Shown piece after piece: positions 9,499 to 18,587 of a stretch of 64,000 bases of DNA. The first letter of the stretch is position 1. Every line of letters starts with the position of its first letter. The translations under genes were made by a program, and so were the position numbers. The notes under the pieces were generated by a model. That model saw only the letters and a list, made by a program, of their open reading frames with translations, was not told the DNA's origin and ran no database searches. Source of the stretch: Sphingobacterium gobiense (GTDB lineage Bacteria > Bacteroidota > Bacteroidia > Sphingobacteriales > Sphingobacteriaceae); assembly GCF_002980575.1 (NCBI RefSeq), contig NZ_PVBS01000001.1:1984001-2048000 (forward strand), given 5' to 3'.

Positions 9499-12444
9499 TT
9501 AAAATGTAACATTCAATCCTACAGTGAACATCCGCGTAGTCGGATAACGATCCCTATGCTCTATACCCGGAGCAAACGTAAAATCGCCTTGATAACTGGC
9601 TGCCTCTGGATCCAATCCCTTATAGCCGGTAATCGTCATCAGGTTAAAGCCCGATGCATACATCCGTAAATTCTGCACTCCTTTGATAGCATTGGGTTTA
9701 AAAGTATAGCCTAACGTCACATTATCCAGTTTCAGGAAATCAGCATCTTCGATGTAATGCGACACATAGACTAAATCATTTGTCAACGTTTGACCATACA
9801 CCGGATCGTAAGCTGTTTTCAATGCATTATAAGCCTTATTGATAGGGTTCTCATAATATAGCCTTGTCATATTTAGTACCTGATGACCAAAAGAACCTCG
9901 AAAATTAAAACTAAAATCAATGTTTTTATAGTGGAAACTGTTGTTCCAACCCAAGTTGACATCCGGTATCCCGTTCCCATAATATTGTCTATCATCAGGA
10001 GAGGAATCGCTGATCGGTATGGTTTCTCCTTCTTTGTTTTCGATAAGCCATTTACCATCATCGTCTACCCCAACCGTTTTCAGCACATAAAAATCACCCA
10101 CTGCTCTGCCGACCTCTACACGATGTGTTGCGATTTGTATGGGCTCGCCTGTATAACCAGCCTCGAAGAAAGGAACAGTTACGTTAAACTGATCGTTGGA
10201 AAGGTTGATGAGTTTATTTTTATTTGTTGCTACGGTGATACCTGTCTTCCATTTAAAATTGCTTTCGCGGAAAGCATCTACATTTACCAATGCTTCAAAA
10301 CCCGCATTACTCATCTCACCCGCATTTAACATCATGTTCGGGTACAGATAGGGTGGAGAAGGTACATTGAACTGATATAGCAGGTCTTTTACCTGACGTG
10401 TATAATAATCGAAAGATCCGTAGACCCTATTATCAAATAGGCTGAAATCTAATCCGACATTATACTCATGTTTCCGCTCCCAACGCAAATCTGGGTTAAA
10501 GTTCCGTGTCGGCACAAAACCGGGCACCCATTTACCATTGATGTAAGCTCCTTGTGCACGTTCAAAATTATAACTTGTCTGCGACATGTAGGAAGCCGAC
10601 GCAATCGTGCCGGTCACCCCAAACCCCGTCCTTAATTTTAACTGATTAATTTCTCCGATAGCAGCCAAAAAATCTTCTTTAGCGATATCCCAGCCAAGGG
10701 AGATTGCCGGGAAACTTCCCCATTTATTATTCTCACCAAAGGTTGAAGAACCTTCCCGACGGATACTCGCCATCGCCATATACTTCTCTTTGTAATTGTA
10801 AGCTACCCGGGCAAAGAATCCGATCAGTTTACGGTTCTCTTTATAGCTCGTCATTTCTCCCAATCCCCGCTGGATGGCCGCTCCGGCCTCCAATTTATTA
10901 TAGGTATAATTGTCGGTCGGAAAATCAAAGTTATAAGCATAGAATTGTTCGAAGGTATCATCCTGCCAGCTATATCCCCCTAGCATGTCGATTTTGTGTC
11001 CGTCAAAACTTTTCGTGTAATTCGCGGTAAGCTCCATCAAGTTTTCTGTAGCTGCCCGTGTGTCCCTAGATGCAGTACCATTTAAGTTGTTCTTGGTCGT
11101 ATTTACATGATTAAAGGTAGTGGCGTTTCCGCTTAAATTATTATTCTGGACGCGAGACAACAACATTTTTAAGCTTAAGCCCTCAACAGGTCGGTAATCC
11201 AGCGATCCGCTCAAACGGGTTTCCCTAAATATCCTGTCGTCGATGGTCTCGTGGATCATGCCCAAGGGATTATCATAAAAATAAGCATCGCGTTCCTGCC
11301 ATTTTCCATGCTCGTTATAAAGCTGATCTGTCGGATTTCGGATAATCGCCTGTCGCCACATATACGGAGATGATCCTCCGTTATTGCTTTTGGCACTACG
11401 GCTAATCAGCTGCATGTTTGTTTTCAGCTTGCCTTCAAACATCTCATGATGCAGATTGGTTCGGACGTTTAAACGTTCTTGTCCACTCTTCAAAAATACG
11501 CCTTCCCAATCCCGATAGTTGATCGCCCCTGTAAAATTGGTTCGGGAATTCCCACCAAATAGGGTTACGTTATGGTTATGGCTTAACGGATTACGGGTCA
11601 CTTCATCGATCCAATTGGTTTCGGTACCCAAATCGTCGTAGGACACGCCGTCAGCAATTAATCTCCGATAATCACTTGCATCCATCATTTCTGGTTTCCG
11701 AAACAAAGTCTGCAAACTCGTGTAACCGTTATACTCTATCGTGGTTCGGTTATCGGTAGCTGTATTGCGCCTCGTTGTCACCAGAATCACACCGGCTGTT
11801 GCTCTCGTCCCATAAATGGCTGCGGCCGACCCGTCTTTTAAGACATCAATGGACTCGATATCTTCTGGGGCTACCGTATTCAAATCCCCCGGAATACCAT
11901 CGATAATCACTAACGGATTCTGTGATCCATTAATGGAATTTAATCCTCTAAGATTGACTTGAGATGACTCCCCGGGATCTCCACTCGGAGTGCTGATACG
12001 TAATCCCGCAACTTTTCCCTGAATCAACTGCCCGGCATCTTTCACGGCACCTTTTGTAAAATCTTCTGACTTCACACTCGCAATAGAACTAGTGATTTCC
12101 CCTCTTGTTTGGGTGCCGTAGCCGATTACCACAACCTCATCCAGTGCTTCGGCAGAAGCCTGTAATTGTACATGCAAGGTTGACTGCCCATCCAACACCA
12201 CGCTAAACGGTAAGTACCCCACAGAAGAAACCAGAAGCTTATCCCCTTTGTCGTATTCGAAGGAAAAGGTACCGCCGACTGTAGAAGAATACTGTTCGTT
12301 GTGTCCTTCAATAGATAATGTTGCGCCGACTATCGGCTCACCGGTGGAATCAGTAACCTTCCCGTTTAAGCGCAACCGTTGTTGAGCATAAATAGAAAAG
12401 CACACATTCCACAGCAATAAAAGCAGTATGATGATTCTTTTCAT
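9499..12444 (-). CDS. SusC/RagA-like TonB-dependent outer-membrane transporter (peptide-operon copy)
   Basis: TonB-driven importer of oligomers across the outer membrane. The 981-residue precursor has a signal peptide ending near residue 20 (IYA/QQ), a carboxypeptidase-regulatory-like beta-sandwich (about 24-92), a TonB-box region (EVVVIGYGTQ, 103-112), the plug with the SusC signature around 170-200 (LVIIDGIPG), and a long C-terminal barrel. It is the penultimate gene of the operon, 80 bp after aminopeptidase P; the gap contains a dyad at 12452-12474. Having susCD at the distal end of a catabolic operon is unusual; glycan loci usually begin with it. Function is inferred as uptake of Pro/Hyp-rich peptides from the operon partners. 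Confidence 0.94.
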   Translation of the reverse strand: MKRIIILLLLLWNVCFSIYAQQRLRLNGKVTDSTGEPIVGATLSIEGHNEQYSSTVGGTFSFEYDKGDKLLVSSVGYLPFSVVLDGQSTLHVQLQASAEALDEVVVIGYGTQTRGEITSSIASVKSEDFTKGAVKDAGQLIQGKVAGLRISTPSGDPGESSQVNLRGLNSINGSQNPLVIIDGIPGDLNTVAPEDIESIDVLKDGSAAAIYGTRATAGVILVTTRRNTATDNRTTIEYNGYTSLQTLFRKPEMMDASDYRRLIADGVSYDDLGTETNWIDEVTRNPLSHNHNVTLFGGNSRTNFTGAINYRDWEGVFLKSGQERLNVRTNLHHEMFEGKLKTNMQLISRSAKSNNGGSSPYMWRQAIIRNPTDQLYNEHGKWQERDAYFYDNPLGMIHETIDDRIFRETRLSGSLDYRPVEGLSLKMLLSRVQNNNLSGNATTFNHVNTTKNNLNGTASRDTRAATENLMELTANYTKSFDGHKIDMLGGYSWQDDTFEQFYAYNFDFPTDNYTYNKLEAGAAIQRGLGEMTSYKENRKLIGFFARVAYNYKEKYMAMASIRREGSSTFGENNKWGSFPAISLGWDIAKEDFLAAIGEINQLKLRTGFGVTGTIASASYMSQTSYNFERAQGAYINGKWVPGFVPTRNFNPDLRWERKHEYNVGLDFSLFDNRVYGSFDYYTRQVKDLLYQFNVPSPPYLYPNMMLNAGEMSNAGFEALVNVDAFRESNFKWKTGITVATNKNKLINLSNDQFNVTVPFFEAGYTGEPIQIATHRVEVGRAVGDFYVLKTVGVDDDGKWLIENKEGETIPISDSSPDDRQYYGNGIPDVNLGWNNSFHYKNIDFSFNFRGSFGHQVLNMTRLYYENPINKAYNALKTAYDPVYGQTLTNDLVYVSHYIEDADFLKLDNVTLGYTFKPNAIKGVQNLRMYASGFNLMTITGYKGLDPEAASYQGDFTFAPGIEHRDRYPTTRMFTVGLNVTF

Positions 12445-12451
12445 AACTAAA

Positions 12452-12474
12452 TGTTATTATAATGTTTAATAACA
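12452..12474 (-). promoter_or_regulatory. Hairpin/dyad in the susC leader
   Basis: TGTTATTA and TAATAACA form a perfect 8-bp inverted repeat with a 7-nt loop, ending 7 bp upstream of the susC start codon in the largest gap of the downstream part of the operon (80 bp). It could be an RNA hairpin or an operator tuning susCD relative to the enzymes. It has no T run and so is not a terminator. Confidence 0.4.
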
Positions 12475-12524
12475 TCTAAGTTACAATCGAATACATGTCA
12501 ATTAAACAGCTATCTTACCAAAAG

Positions 12525-13928
12525 TTAACCGAATTTTAACCCAAACGTCATTCTATAATCTTCGATTTCTTCCGCCGTTTTGATTAATTCAGGACCAAGA
12601 AGACGATACCGATCGGTAGTAATCAGAAAGTCATCTTCTATACGAACACCTCCAAAGTCTCGATATTGTTCCAGCTTAGTATAGTTAATAAAATTTTCAT
12701 GTTTTTTTTCTGCTTTCCATTGATCAATTAAATCTGGAATAATATATATACCCGGTTCTATAGTGACCACATAACCGGGATGCAGTACCTTCCCCAACCG
12801 TAAGGATTTTAATCCAAAGGTTTCTGTATCTTTAGGCTCATCATCTGTATAGCCTACATATTGCTCTCCTAAGTCTTCCATATCATGCACATCCAGCCCC
12901 ATCATGTGTCCCAAACCACATTGGAAAAACAGCGTATGCGCATGGTTTTGAACCGCTTCGTCTGGATCACCACGCATAAGCCCCAATTCGGTCAAACCTT
13001 CGACTAATGCCTTCGCCGCGTGCAAATGCACGTCTTTGAATTTTATTTCCGGTTGCAACATATCGCGGGCGCTTGTAAAAGCCTTCAACACGACATTGTA
13101 TATATCTCTTTGCTGCATGCTGAATGTTCCATTCACCGGGAAAGTGCGTGTTAAGTCTCCCGCATAGCCCATGGGTGTTTCGGCGCCCGAGTCGTTCAAA
13201 ATCATATCACCGTTTTTAATCGTGTGTTGTCGGTAATGATTATGCAATATTTCTCCATGTGTCGTTACGATAGGCGGGTAGGCCAATGAACAGGATCGGT
13301 CTGCAGCCAATTTTTGAATAGCATTGACAACTTCATATTCTTTCATGCCCGGCTTTGTGATTTGCATAGCGAGTAAATGCATATCGACAGACGTTCCGAC
13401 AGCTTGTTCGATTTGTTCAATTTCCTGATCTTCCTTGATGGATCGTTGTTTTACCACCGCCTTTATCAAGTTTACCGACGGATGAATTTCCGATAGCGGA
13501 ATCTCCAATAACTGACTTAGTAAAATGCGGTTATGAGATTGATATGGCGGAAGATAGTGCACCTTTCTTTTGCGTGCAAGCACTGTACGCATATAATCGG
13601 CCAGCAGACGAAATGGTCGTACTTCGGTTATACCAGATTTCAAACATTTATCTTTTAGTGTTTCTTGCCGTCCCATCCATACTAGATCATCTAAACTCAA
13701 TTCGTCACCAAAAATAATATTTGTACTCTCCTCAATATCGAAAACAGCGGCCAGTCGAGGTGTTTGTACGCCTACGTAGTATAAAAAAGAACTATCTTGC
13801 CGGAAAGGATAAGTATTGTGCTCAAAATTAATAGGGTTTTCGATATTACCTAATAAAAGGATTACCCCACTGGATACATTTTTCTTTAATGCGTCCCGTC
13901 TTTTTTGGTATGTTTCTGCTGAAAACAT
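12525..13928 (-). CDS. pepP: Aminopeptidase P / Xaa-Pro peptidase (M24B)
   Basis: Metallopeptidase that removes the N-terminal residue before a proline. The 467-residue protein has the AMP_N domain (about 1-135) and the pita-bread M24 domain (170-455). All five metal ligands are visible: Asp246 (NDSGAE), Asp258 (GDLTRTF), His341 (GLGHMMG), Glu391 (TIEPG) and Glu431 (GVRIED). There is no signal peptide, so it is cytoplasmic. Its operon neighbours are an S9 peptidase, a DUF885 peptidase and hydroxyproline catabolic enzymes. The natural role is to trim imported X-Pro or X-Hyp peptides. It starts 25 bp after the reductase gene. Distinguishing an aminopeptidase from a Xaa-Pro dipeptidase is not certain from motifs alone. 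Confidence 0.92.
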   Translation of the reverse strand: MFSAETYQKRRDALKKNVSSGVILLLGNIENPINFEHNTYPFRQDSSFLYYVGVQTPRLAAVFDIEESTNIIFGDELSLDDLVWMGRQETLKDKCLKSGITEVRPFRLLADYMRTVLARKRKVHYLPPYQSHNRILLSQLLEIPLSEIHPSVNLIKAVVKQRSIKEDQEIEQIEQAVGTSVDMHLLAMQITKPGMKEYEVVNAIQKLAADRSCSLAYPPIVTTHGEILHNHYRQHTIKNGDMILNDSGAETPMGYAGDLTRTFPVNGTFSMQQRDIYNVVLKAFTSARDMLQPEIKFKDVHLHAAKALVEGLTELGLMRGDPDEAVQNHAHTLFFQCGLGHMMGLDVHDMEDLGEQYVGYTDDEPKDTETFGLKSLRLGKVLHPGYVVTIEPGIYIIPDLIDQWKAEKKHENFINYTKLEQYRDFGGVRIEDDFLITTDRYRLLGPELIKTAEEIEDYRMTFGLKFG

Positions 13929-13953
13929 CTTTTATTTTTAATTATGTTATTTC

Positions 13954-14901
13954 TTATTGATGATTATCGCTTATGCTCTGGTATACTAGCAATGCTGCGG
14001 CTAAATCTTCGATGGCGAGACCAGCCGATTTGAACAAGGTGATTTCATTTTCGTTTCTTCTACCCACATGTGCTTTTTTACATAGTTCGACGATATCGGC
14101 TTTTATGGTTTGGGGATCTAACACTCCATTAGCAATAGGAATAGCCATTTCTCCGGTCTCATGAAGTGCTCCTTCACGAGAATCTACAAAAATACTACTC
14201 TTTTTTATAGCATCATCATCGACCTCTCGACTTTTGGGGGTATGTGCGCCTATCAGGTCCAAATGCGTTCCCGGTTGTACCCATTCCCCCCTAATCAGCG
14301 GAGTTCGTGATAAGGTAGCTGTCGAAATTACGTCTGCCTGCCGAACCGCCGCTTCCAAATCCTGCACAAGATCTACCTTCACACCATGTTTCACCTGCTC
14401 TTGCACAAACTGCACTCCTTTCTCTTTATTTCTCATCCAGATCATCACCCGGTCGTAATTTCGCACAGCGGCATGGGCGTGGATAAGGTGCTCTGCAACC
14501 TTTCCACCGCCGACAACGAGTAAGCTACGTGTATCTTCTCGCGCTAAAAAAGAAGCTGCCAGTGCAGATGCACAAGCTGTGCGTCGGGCGGTTAGTCCGG
14601 AGGCATCCATCTGTGCCAGCGGGACACCCGTCAATGCATCAATCAGGGTGTATGTGGCATAGATAGCCGGTAATCCTTTAGTATGATTGTTTGGTGCTAC
14701 AATAACCTGTTTAATCCCCATGTACTCCCTGTTCCACGCAGGCATAAGAATTAACGTATTCTCCTGTTCTTCACTATTCTCATAAAAATGATGATGTCGT
14801 ACGGGCATGGTATAAGGAACGATCAACATCTTATGCAGTGCTGCGATCAACCCGCTATATGGTAGTTGTTTTTCGATTGTTTCTTTGTCTATAAAAATCA
14901 T
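13954..14901 (-). CDS. Ornithine cyclodeaminase/mu-crystallin family, likely pyrroline-2-carboxylate reductase
   Basis: A 315-residue NAD(P)-dependent enzyme. The dimerisation half contains LTARRTA (103-109), and the nucleotide-binding half starts with VVGGGKVAEHL (129-139). The C-terminal signature KSAGLAIEDLAAA is also typical of the superfamily. Members act as ornithine cyclodeaminase, ketimine reductase or delta1-pyrroline-2-carboxylate reductase. In hydroxyproline/proline clusters of other bacteria the last role is established (forming L-proline from pyrroline-2-carboxylate). Here the operon holds an epimerase and a D-amino-acid dehydrogenase that could generate pyrroline-2-carboxylate from D-proline. 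I therefore infer the reductase role; no trans-3-hydroxyproline dehydratase is seen in the window. Ornithine cyclodeaminase cannot be ruled out. Confidence 0.8.
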   Translation of the reverse strand: MIFIDKETIEKQLPYSGLIAALHKMLIVPYTMPVRHHHFYENSEEQENTLILMPAWNREYMGIKQVIVAPNNHTKGLPAIYATYTLIDALTGVPLAQMDASGLTARRTACASALAASFLAREDTRSLLVVGGGKVAEHLIHAHAAVRNYDRVMIWMRNKEKGVQFVQEQVKHGVKVDLVQDLEAAVRQADVISTATLSRTPLIRGEWVQPGTHLDLIGAHTPKSREVDDDAIKKSSIFVDSREGALHETGEMAIPIANGVLDPQTIKADIVELCKKAHVGRRNENEITLFKSAGLAIEDLAAALLVYQSISDNHQ

Positions 14902-14930
14902 TAGATATATGTTTTATATATATTACAAAT

Positions 14931-17168
14931 CTAATTCACATTCCATGCCGGTGGATCAATTCCAATTAAATGTTTCACGAAGAAGTCACGGCGTTTCCGC
15001 TCCCCATATTCTCCTCCCGAAGAATGTCCCATTCCAGGCACCACAATCAATTCATGGTCTTTATTAGCCTTGATCAAGGCATTGGTCAGTTGATAAGTAG
15101 ACGATGGATCCACGTTATCATCCAGTTCGCCAACGATCAACATCAATTTACCTTCCAGCTTGCTAGCGTTCTCTATATTCGAACAAGCCACATATGCTGG
15201 CCCGACAGGCCAGCCCATCCACTGCTCATTCCACCATATTTTATCCATTCGGTTGTCATGGCATCCACAGGAGGAGACCGCCACTTTATAGAATTCCGGA
15301 TGGAAGAGTAGGGCTGCTGTCGAACTCTGTCCGCCGGCAGATGTCCCATAGATACCGACGTGATCCAGATCCATATAGGGATATTTTTTGGCTGCCTCTT
15401 TTATCCAGACAATCCGATCCGGAAAGCCAGCATCTTTGAGATTTTTCCAGCATACATCATGGAAAGCTTTCGAACGATTAGACGTTCCCATACCGTCAAT
15501 CTGCACGACGATAAATCCTAATTCTGCTAACTCCTGCATGCCGCTTGGATTGGGTACAAATGTTTTCGGAACAAAAGAACTGTGTGGTCCCGCATAGATA
15601 TATTCGATAACCGGATATTGTTTATTAGAGTCGAAGTTTGTAGGGCGAATAATGATACCCCATATATCGTGCGCACCATCCCGGCTTTTGGAAACGAATA
15701 CTTCTGGAGCCTTCCAGCCTGTCGCTTTGAGTGCGCCATCATCCGATTGCTCTAGTTCCATCAGTACATCGCCGTCCCGATCTCGCAATACCGTAGTCGG
15801 CGCTTGGTCTACTCGCGAATAGACATCCACAAAATAATGATGATCAGCATTAAAATAAGCCCTATGACTAGCATCTTCATTAGTCAACGCACGAAGATTT
15901 TTCCCATCAAAGTCTATTCTATAGTAATGGATAAAATAGGGATCCTGTTTCGTGTTTTTTCCGCTTGCCTCAAAAATAATCTCCCGTTTTTCTTCGTCGA
16001 CATGAATCACCCGGCGCACCACCCAATTGCCTTTCGTGATCTGGTTTATAACCTGTCCTGTTTGCCCATTATATAAATATAGATGATTCCAACCATCTCG
16101 CTCAGAAGCCCAAACCACTTCCTTACCGTCGTTGATGTCATACCGATAGCGTTTACCACTGTAGTCGATAAATGTTTTGTTTGTTTCGTTGATGATATAC
16201 CGTGTATTACCGCTTACGGCATCTAATGCTACAACCGCATACTGCTGGTGCCCACGTTTATTAAATTCGAACGTTATGGCGCGACTGTCTTTTTGCCAGT
16301 CGAATCGGCTTAACGAAAACTGGTTGTCCACCATACTTTTGTCAACTTCGATCAGTTGGTTTGATTCCAAATTGTAGATCACCGGATAATATTGCGGGAG
16401 CGCGTCACCCGGTTTCACATAATCTCTCGTCTGCAACTTCGGTTGCAATTGATCTGTGGGTGACGACTCCAATAACGTTAGTTGGCGCACCACTGCCTTC
16501 CGTACTTTCATGCCTGCCACTTTTTTACCGTCAGGCGACCATTGTGTGTTCGCAGCGTAATATTCACCCGGACTACCATCATAGGTAAGCTGTTGTTCCG
16601 TCTCCGGCTTTCCTTTTTCTGCGATATAAATATTATTGTTTTTCAAATAAGCCACTTTGGTTGTATCGGGCGACACGACTGGATCGCCCTGACTATCGTC
16701 AAACCGACGTCCCCAATACCGCTCTAGTCCGTCTTTCCTTTCGACGCTATCTTTTTTTATCAATTGCTTGGACACTCGATTCCACGACCACATCACACGA
16801 TTATATTCAAACTCAAATAACGTATGGTCGATTAATTTCATGCGATTGTGTGGAGCCGCGTTGAAATTGGCTGTCCTACCCAATTGCTCACTCAATGCTT
16901 TCTCCAACAGCTTAACGTCAAACAGTGTTGTCTTCGATTTGTCAACAGCATCAACGAGTATATATACCTTACCTTCTGTCGTGTTTTTTTCGTACCAAAA
17001 CAAGTTTCCTGCTTCATTCCACTGTAGATGTACAGGTACATCCCACACTTTGTTACTCACTTTATTCCGAAATTCTTTTGCACGCGTATAATCGGTTACC
17101 GTACCTTGTGCAAATCCTGCATAGCAAACAAGCAGACAAACGCCTATATTCAATATTTTTTTAAGCAT
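14931..17168 (-). CDS. S9 family peptidase with DPP IV-type N-terminal propeller
   Basis: Exported serine peptidase (signal peptide to about residue 20, CYAGFAQ). The N-terminal two thirds form a beta-propeller of the DPPIV_N type; the C-terminal alpha/beta-hydrolase carries Ser610 (YGTSAGG), Asp684 (GELDDN) and His715 (GMGHSSGG), spaced much like the triad of dipeptidyl peptidase IV. The double-glutamate motif (DW..YEEE) that fixes the free N-terminus in true DPP IV is absent: after LTYDGS the sequence runs straight into the next blade. The specificity may therefore differ. It overlaps the permease gene by 8 bp, so the two are probably translationally coupled. In context it cuts Pro/Hyp-containing peptides in the periplasm. 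Confidence 0.9.
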   Translation of the reverse strand: MLKKILNIGVCLLVCYAGFAQGTVTDYTRAKEFRNKVSNKVWDVPVHLQWNEAGNLFWYEKNTTEGKVYILVDAVDKSKTTLFDVKLLEKALSEQLGRTANFNAAPHNRMKLIDHTLFEFEYNRVMWSWNRVSKQLIKKDSVERKDGLERYWGRRFDDSQGDPVVSPDTTKVAYLKNNNIYIAEKGKPETEQQLTYDGSPGEYYAANTQWSPDGKKVAGMKVRKAVVRQLTLLESSPTDQLQPKLQTRDYVKPGDALPQYYPVIYNLESNQLIEVDKSMVDNQFSLSRFDWQKDSRAITFEFNKRGHQQYAVVALDAVSGNTRYIINETNKTFIDYSGKRYRYDINDGKEVVWASERDGWNHLYLYNGQTGQVINQITKGNWVVRRVIHVDEEKREIIFEASGKNTKQDPYFIHYYRIDFDGKNLRALTNEDASHRAYFNADHHYFVDVYSRVDQAPTTVLRDRDGDVLMELEQSDDGALKATGWKAPEVFVSKSRDGAHDIWGIIIRPTNFDSNKQYPVIEYIYAGPHSSFVPKTFVPNPSGMQELAELGFIVVQIDGMGTSNRSKAFHDVCWKNLKDAGFPDRIVWIKEAAKKYPYMDLDHVGIYGTSAGGQSSTAALLFHPEFYKVAVSSCGCHDNRMDKIWWNEQWMGWPVGPAYVACSNIENASKLEGKLMLIVGELDDNVDPSSTYQLTNALIKANKDHELIVVPGMGHSSGGEYGERKRRDFFVKHLIGIDPPAWNVN

Positions 17169-18579
17169 ATTTCTTTCGTTTATTATTTATAATATAAAAA
17201 ATAGGAATCCCCAATAACGCAATTAAAATACCAGGCAAGGTATAATTGGGTTTATAAATCAACATCAGCAGCACAAATGAAATTCCCATTATAATATAGA
17301 TAATAGGTAAATAAGGATACCCAAAAGCTCTATAAGGCCTCTCTAACGCCGGACGTGTGTAGCGAAGGCGGATAACACCTGCAACGGCCAATACATAGAA
17401 GATAACCACAACGCTGGTGATCATATCCAGCAAATCGCCATATTTGCCACTTAGGCACCAAATGGAAGCCACTATGCATTGTATCCAGAGCGCATAAGCC
17501 GGTACGGCGTTTTTGTTTAAGGTGCCTACCCTTTTAAAAAACAAACCATCTAGTGCCATGGAATAATAAACACGCGCACCAGCCAGAATGATGCCATTGT
17601 TACAGCCAAAGGTACTGATCATGATCATGATAGCTATAATTGTAATCCCGAAGGGTCCAAAAATTTCTTGTGCGGCGCTCATGGCAATGCGGTCTTGGGG
17701 TGCACTCACCATAGCATGTAGATCGAGCACACTGGTGTACATGATGTTGGTCAGGATATAAACCACCGTGACAATCGTCGTCCCCAGGGCCAGACTAAGC
17801 CCAATATTACGTTGTGGATTTTTGATCTCATCTGCCACAGCCGATGAAGAGTGCCAGGAATCACTACTGAACAGTGCTCCTACCAAAGCTGCTGAGAGCG
17901 CTCCAAAAGCGCCGAAGGTCGTATAATTCTCAAAAGTTCCGTCTATATGCAAACGTCTCAGGTTCCACATCGCTGCCGTATTCCAGTTGAGGTTCCATAC
18001 CTCGTGTTTAAAAGCTAAAAATCCGAACAGAATAAGGAGCAACAAGCTAAAAATCTTAATCAATGTAAGGGTCGTCTGTACCCGCTTGCCACTGTTGATC
18101 CCGCTTGAGTTAATAAAAGTCAATAAGACGATAACTCCGATAGATACCAATTGGGCAGACGATACGTTGTAGTTCCCTAGGGTAACCACATATACATCTT
18201 CGTCCAGTACCGGGAAAAGATAGGCTGTAAATTTTGCAAATGCTACACCTACCGCTGCTATGGTAGCGGTTTGTATCACGGCAAAAAAAGTCCATCCGAA
18301 GACAAAGCTTACCAAAGGATTGTATGCTTCGCGCAGGTATACATATTGTCCGCCTGCTTTTGGAAACATCGCACTGAGTTCGCCATACGTTAATGCGGCG
18401 GTCAACGTCATAAAGCCACAGATCACCCATACCAACGTCATCCATCCAACCGATCCTGTATTACGGGCGATATCTGCCGATACGATGAAGATACCGGATC
18501 CAATCATACTTCCGGCCACTAGCATGGTCGCATCGAGCAATCCCATGGATTTCTGGAAGGATTGTTTCGCTTGTTCCAT
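17161..18579 (-). CDS. APC-superfamily amino acid permease
   Basis: A 472-residue inner-membrane protein with about twelve hydrophobic helices. The N-terminal signature GSMIGSGIFIVSADIAR (residues 18-34) in helix 1 and the segment GELSAMFPKAGGQYVYLREA are classical for amino acid-polyamine-organocation transporters of the LAT/SteT type. It ends in a basic tail (NNKRKKYA) whose codons overlap the start of the S9 peptidase gene by 8 bp. It begins 8 bp after the DUF885 gene. The operon suggests uptake of free proline, hydroxyproline or small peptide products across the inner membrane. Substrate is inferred from context only. Confidence 0.92.
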   Translation of the reverse strand: MEQAKQSFQKSMGLLDATMLVAGSMIGSGIFIVSADIARNTGSVGWMTLVWVICGFMTLTAALTYGELSAMFPKAGGQYVYLREAYNPLVSFVFGWTFFAVIQTATIAAVGVAFAKFTAYLFPVLDEDVYVVTLGNYNVSSAQLVSIGVIVLLTFINSSGINSGKRVQTTLTLIKIFSLLLLILFGFLAFKHEVWNLNWNTAAMWNLRRLHIDGTFENYTTFGAFGALSAALVGALFSSDSWHSSSAVADEIKNPQRNIGLSLALGTTIVTVVYILTNIMYTSVLDLHAMVSAPQDRIAMSAAQEIFGPFGITIIAIMIMISTFGCNNGIILAGARVYYSMALDGLFFKRVGTLNKNAVPAYALWIQCIVASIWCLSGKYGDLLDMITSVVVIFYVLAVAGVIRLRYTRPALERPYRAFGYPYLPIIYIIMGISFVLLMLIYKPNYTLPGILIALLGIPIFYIINNKRKKYA

Positions 18580-18587
18580 GTGGGTGG

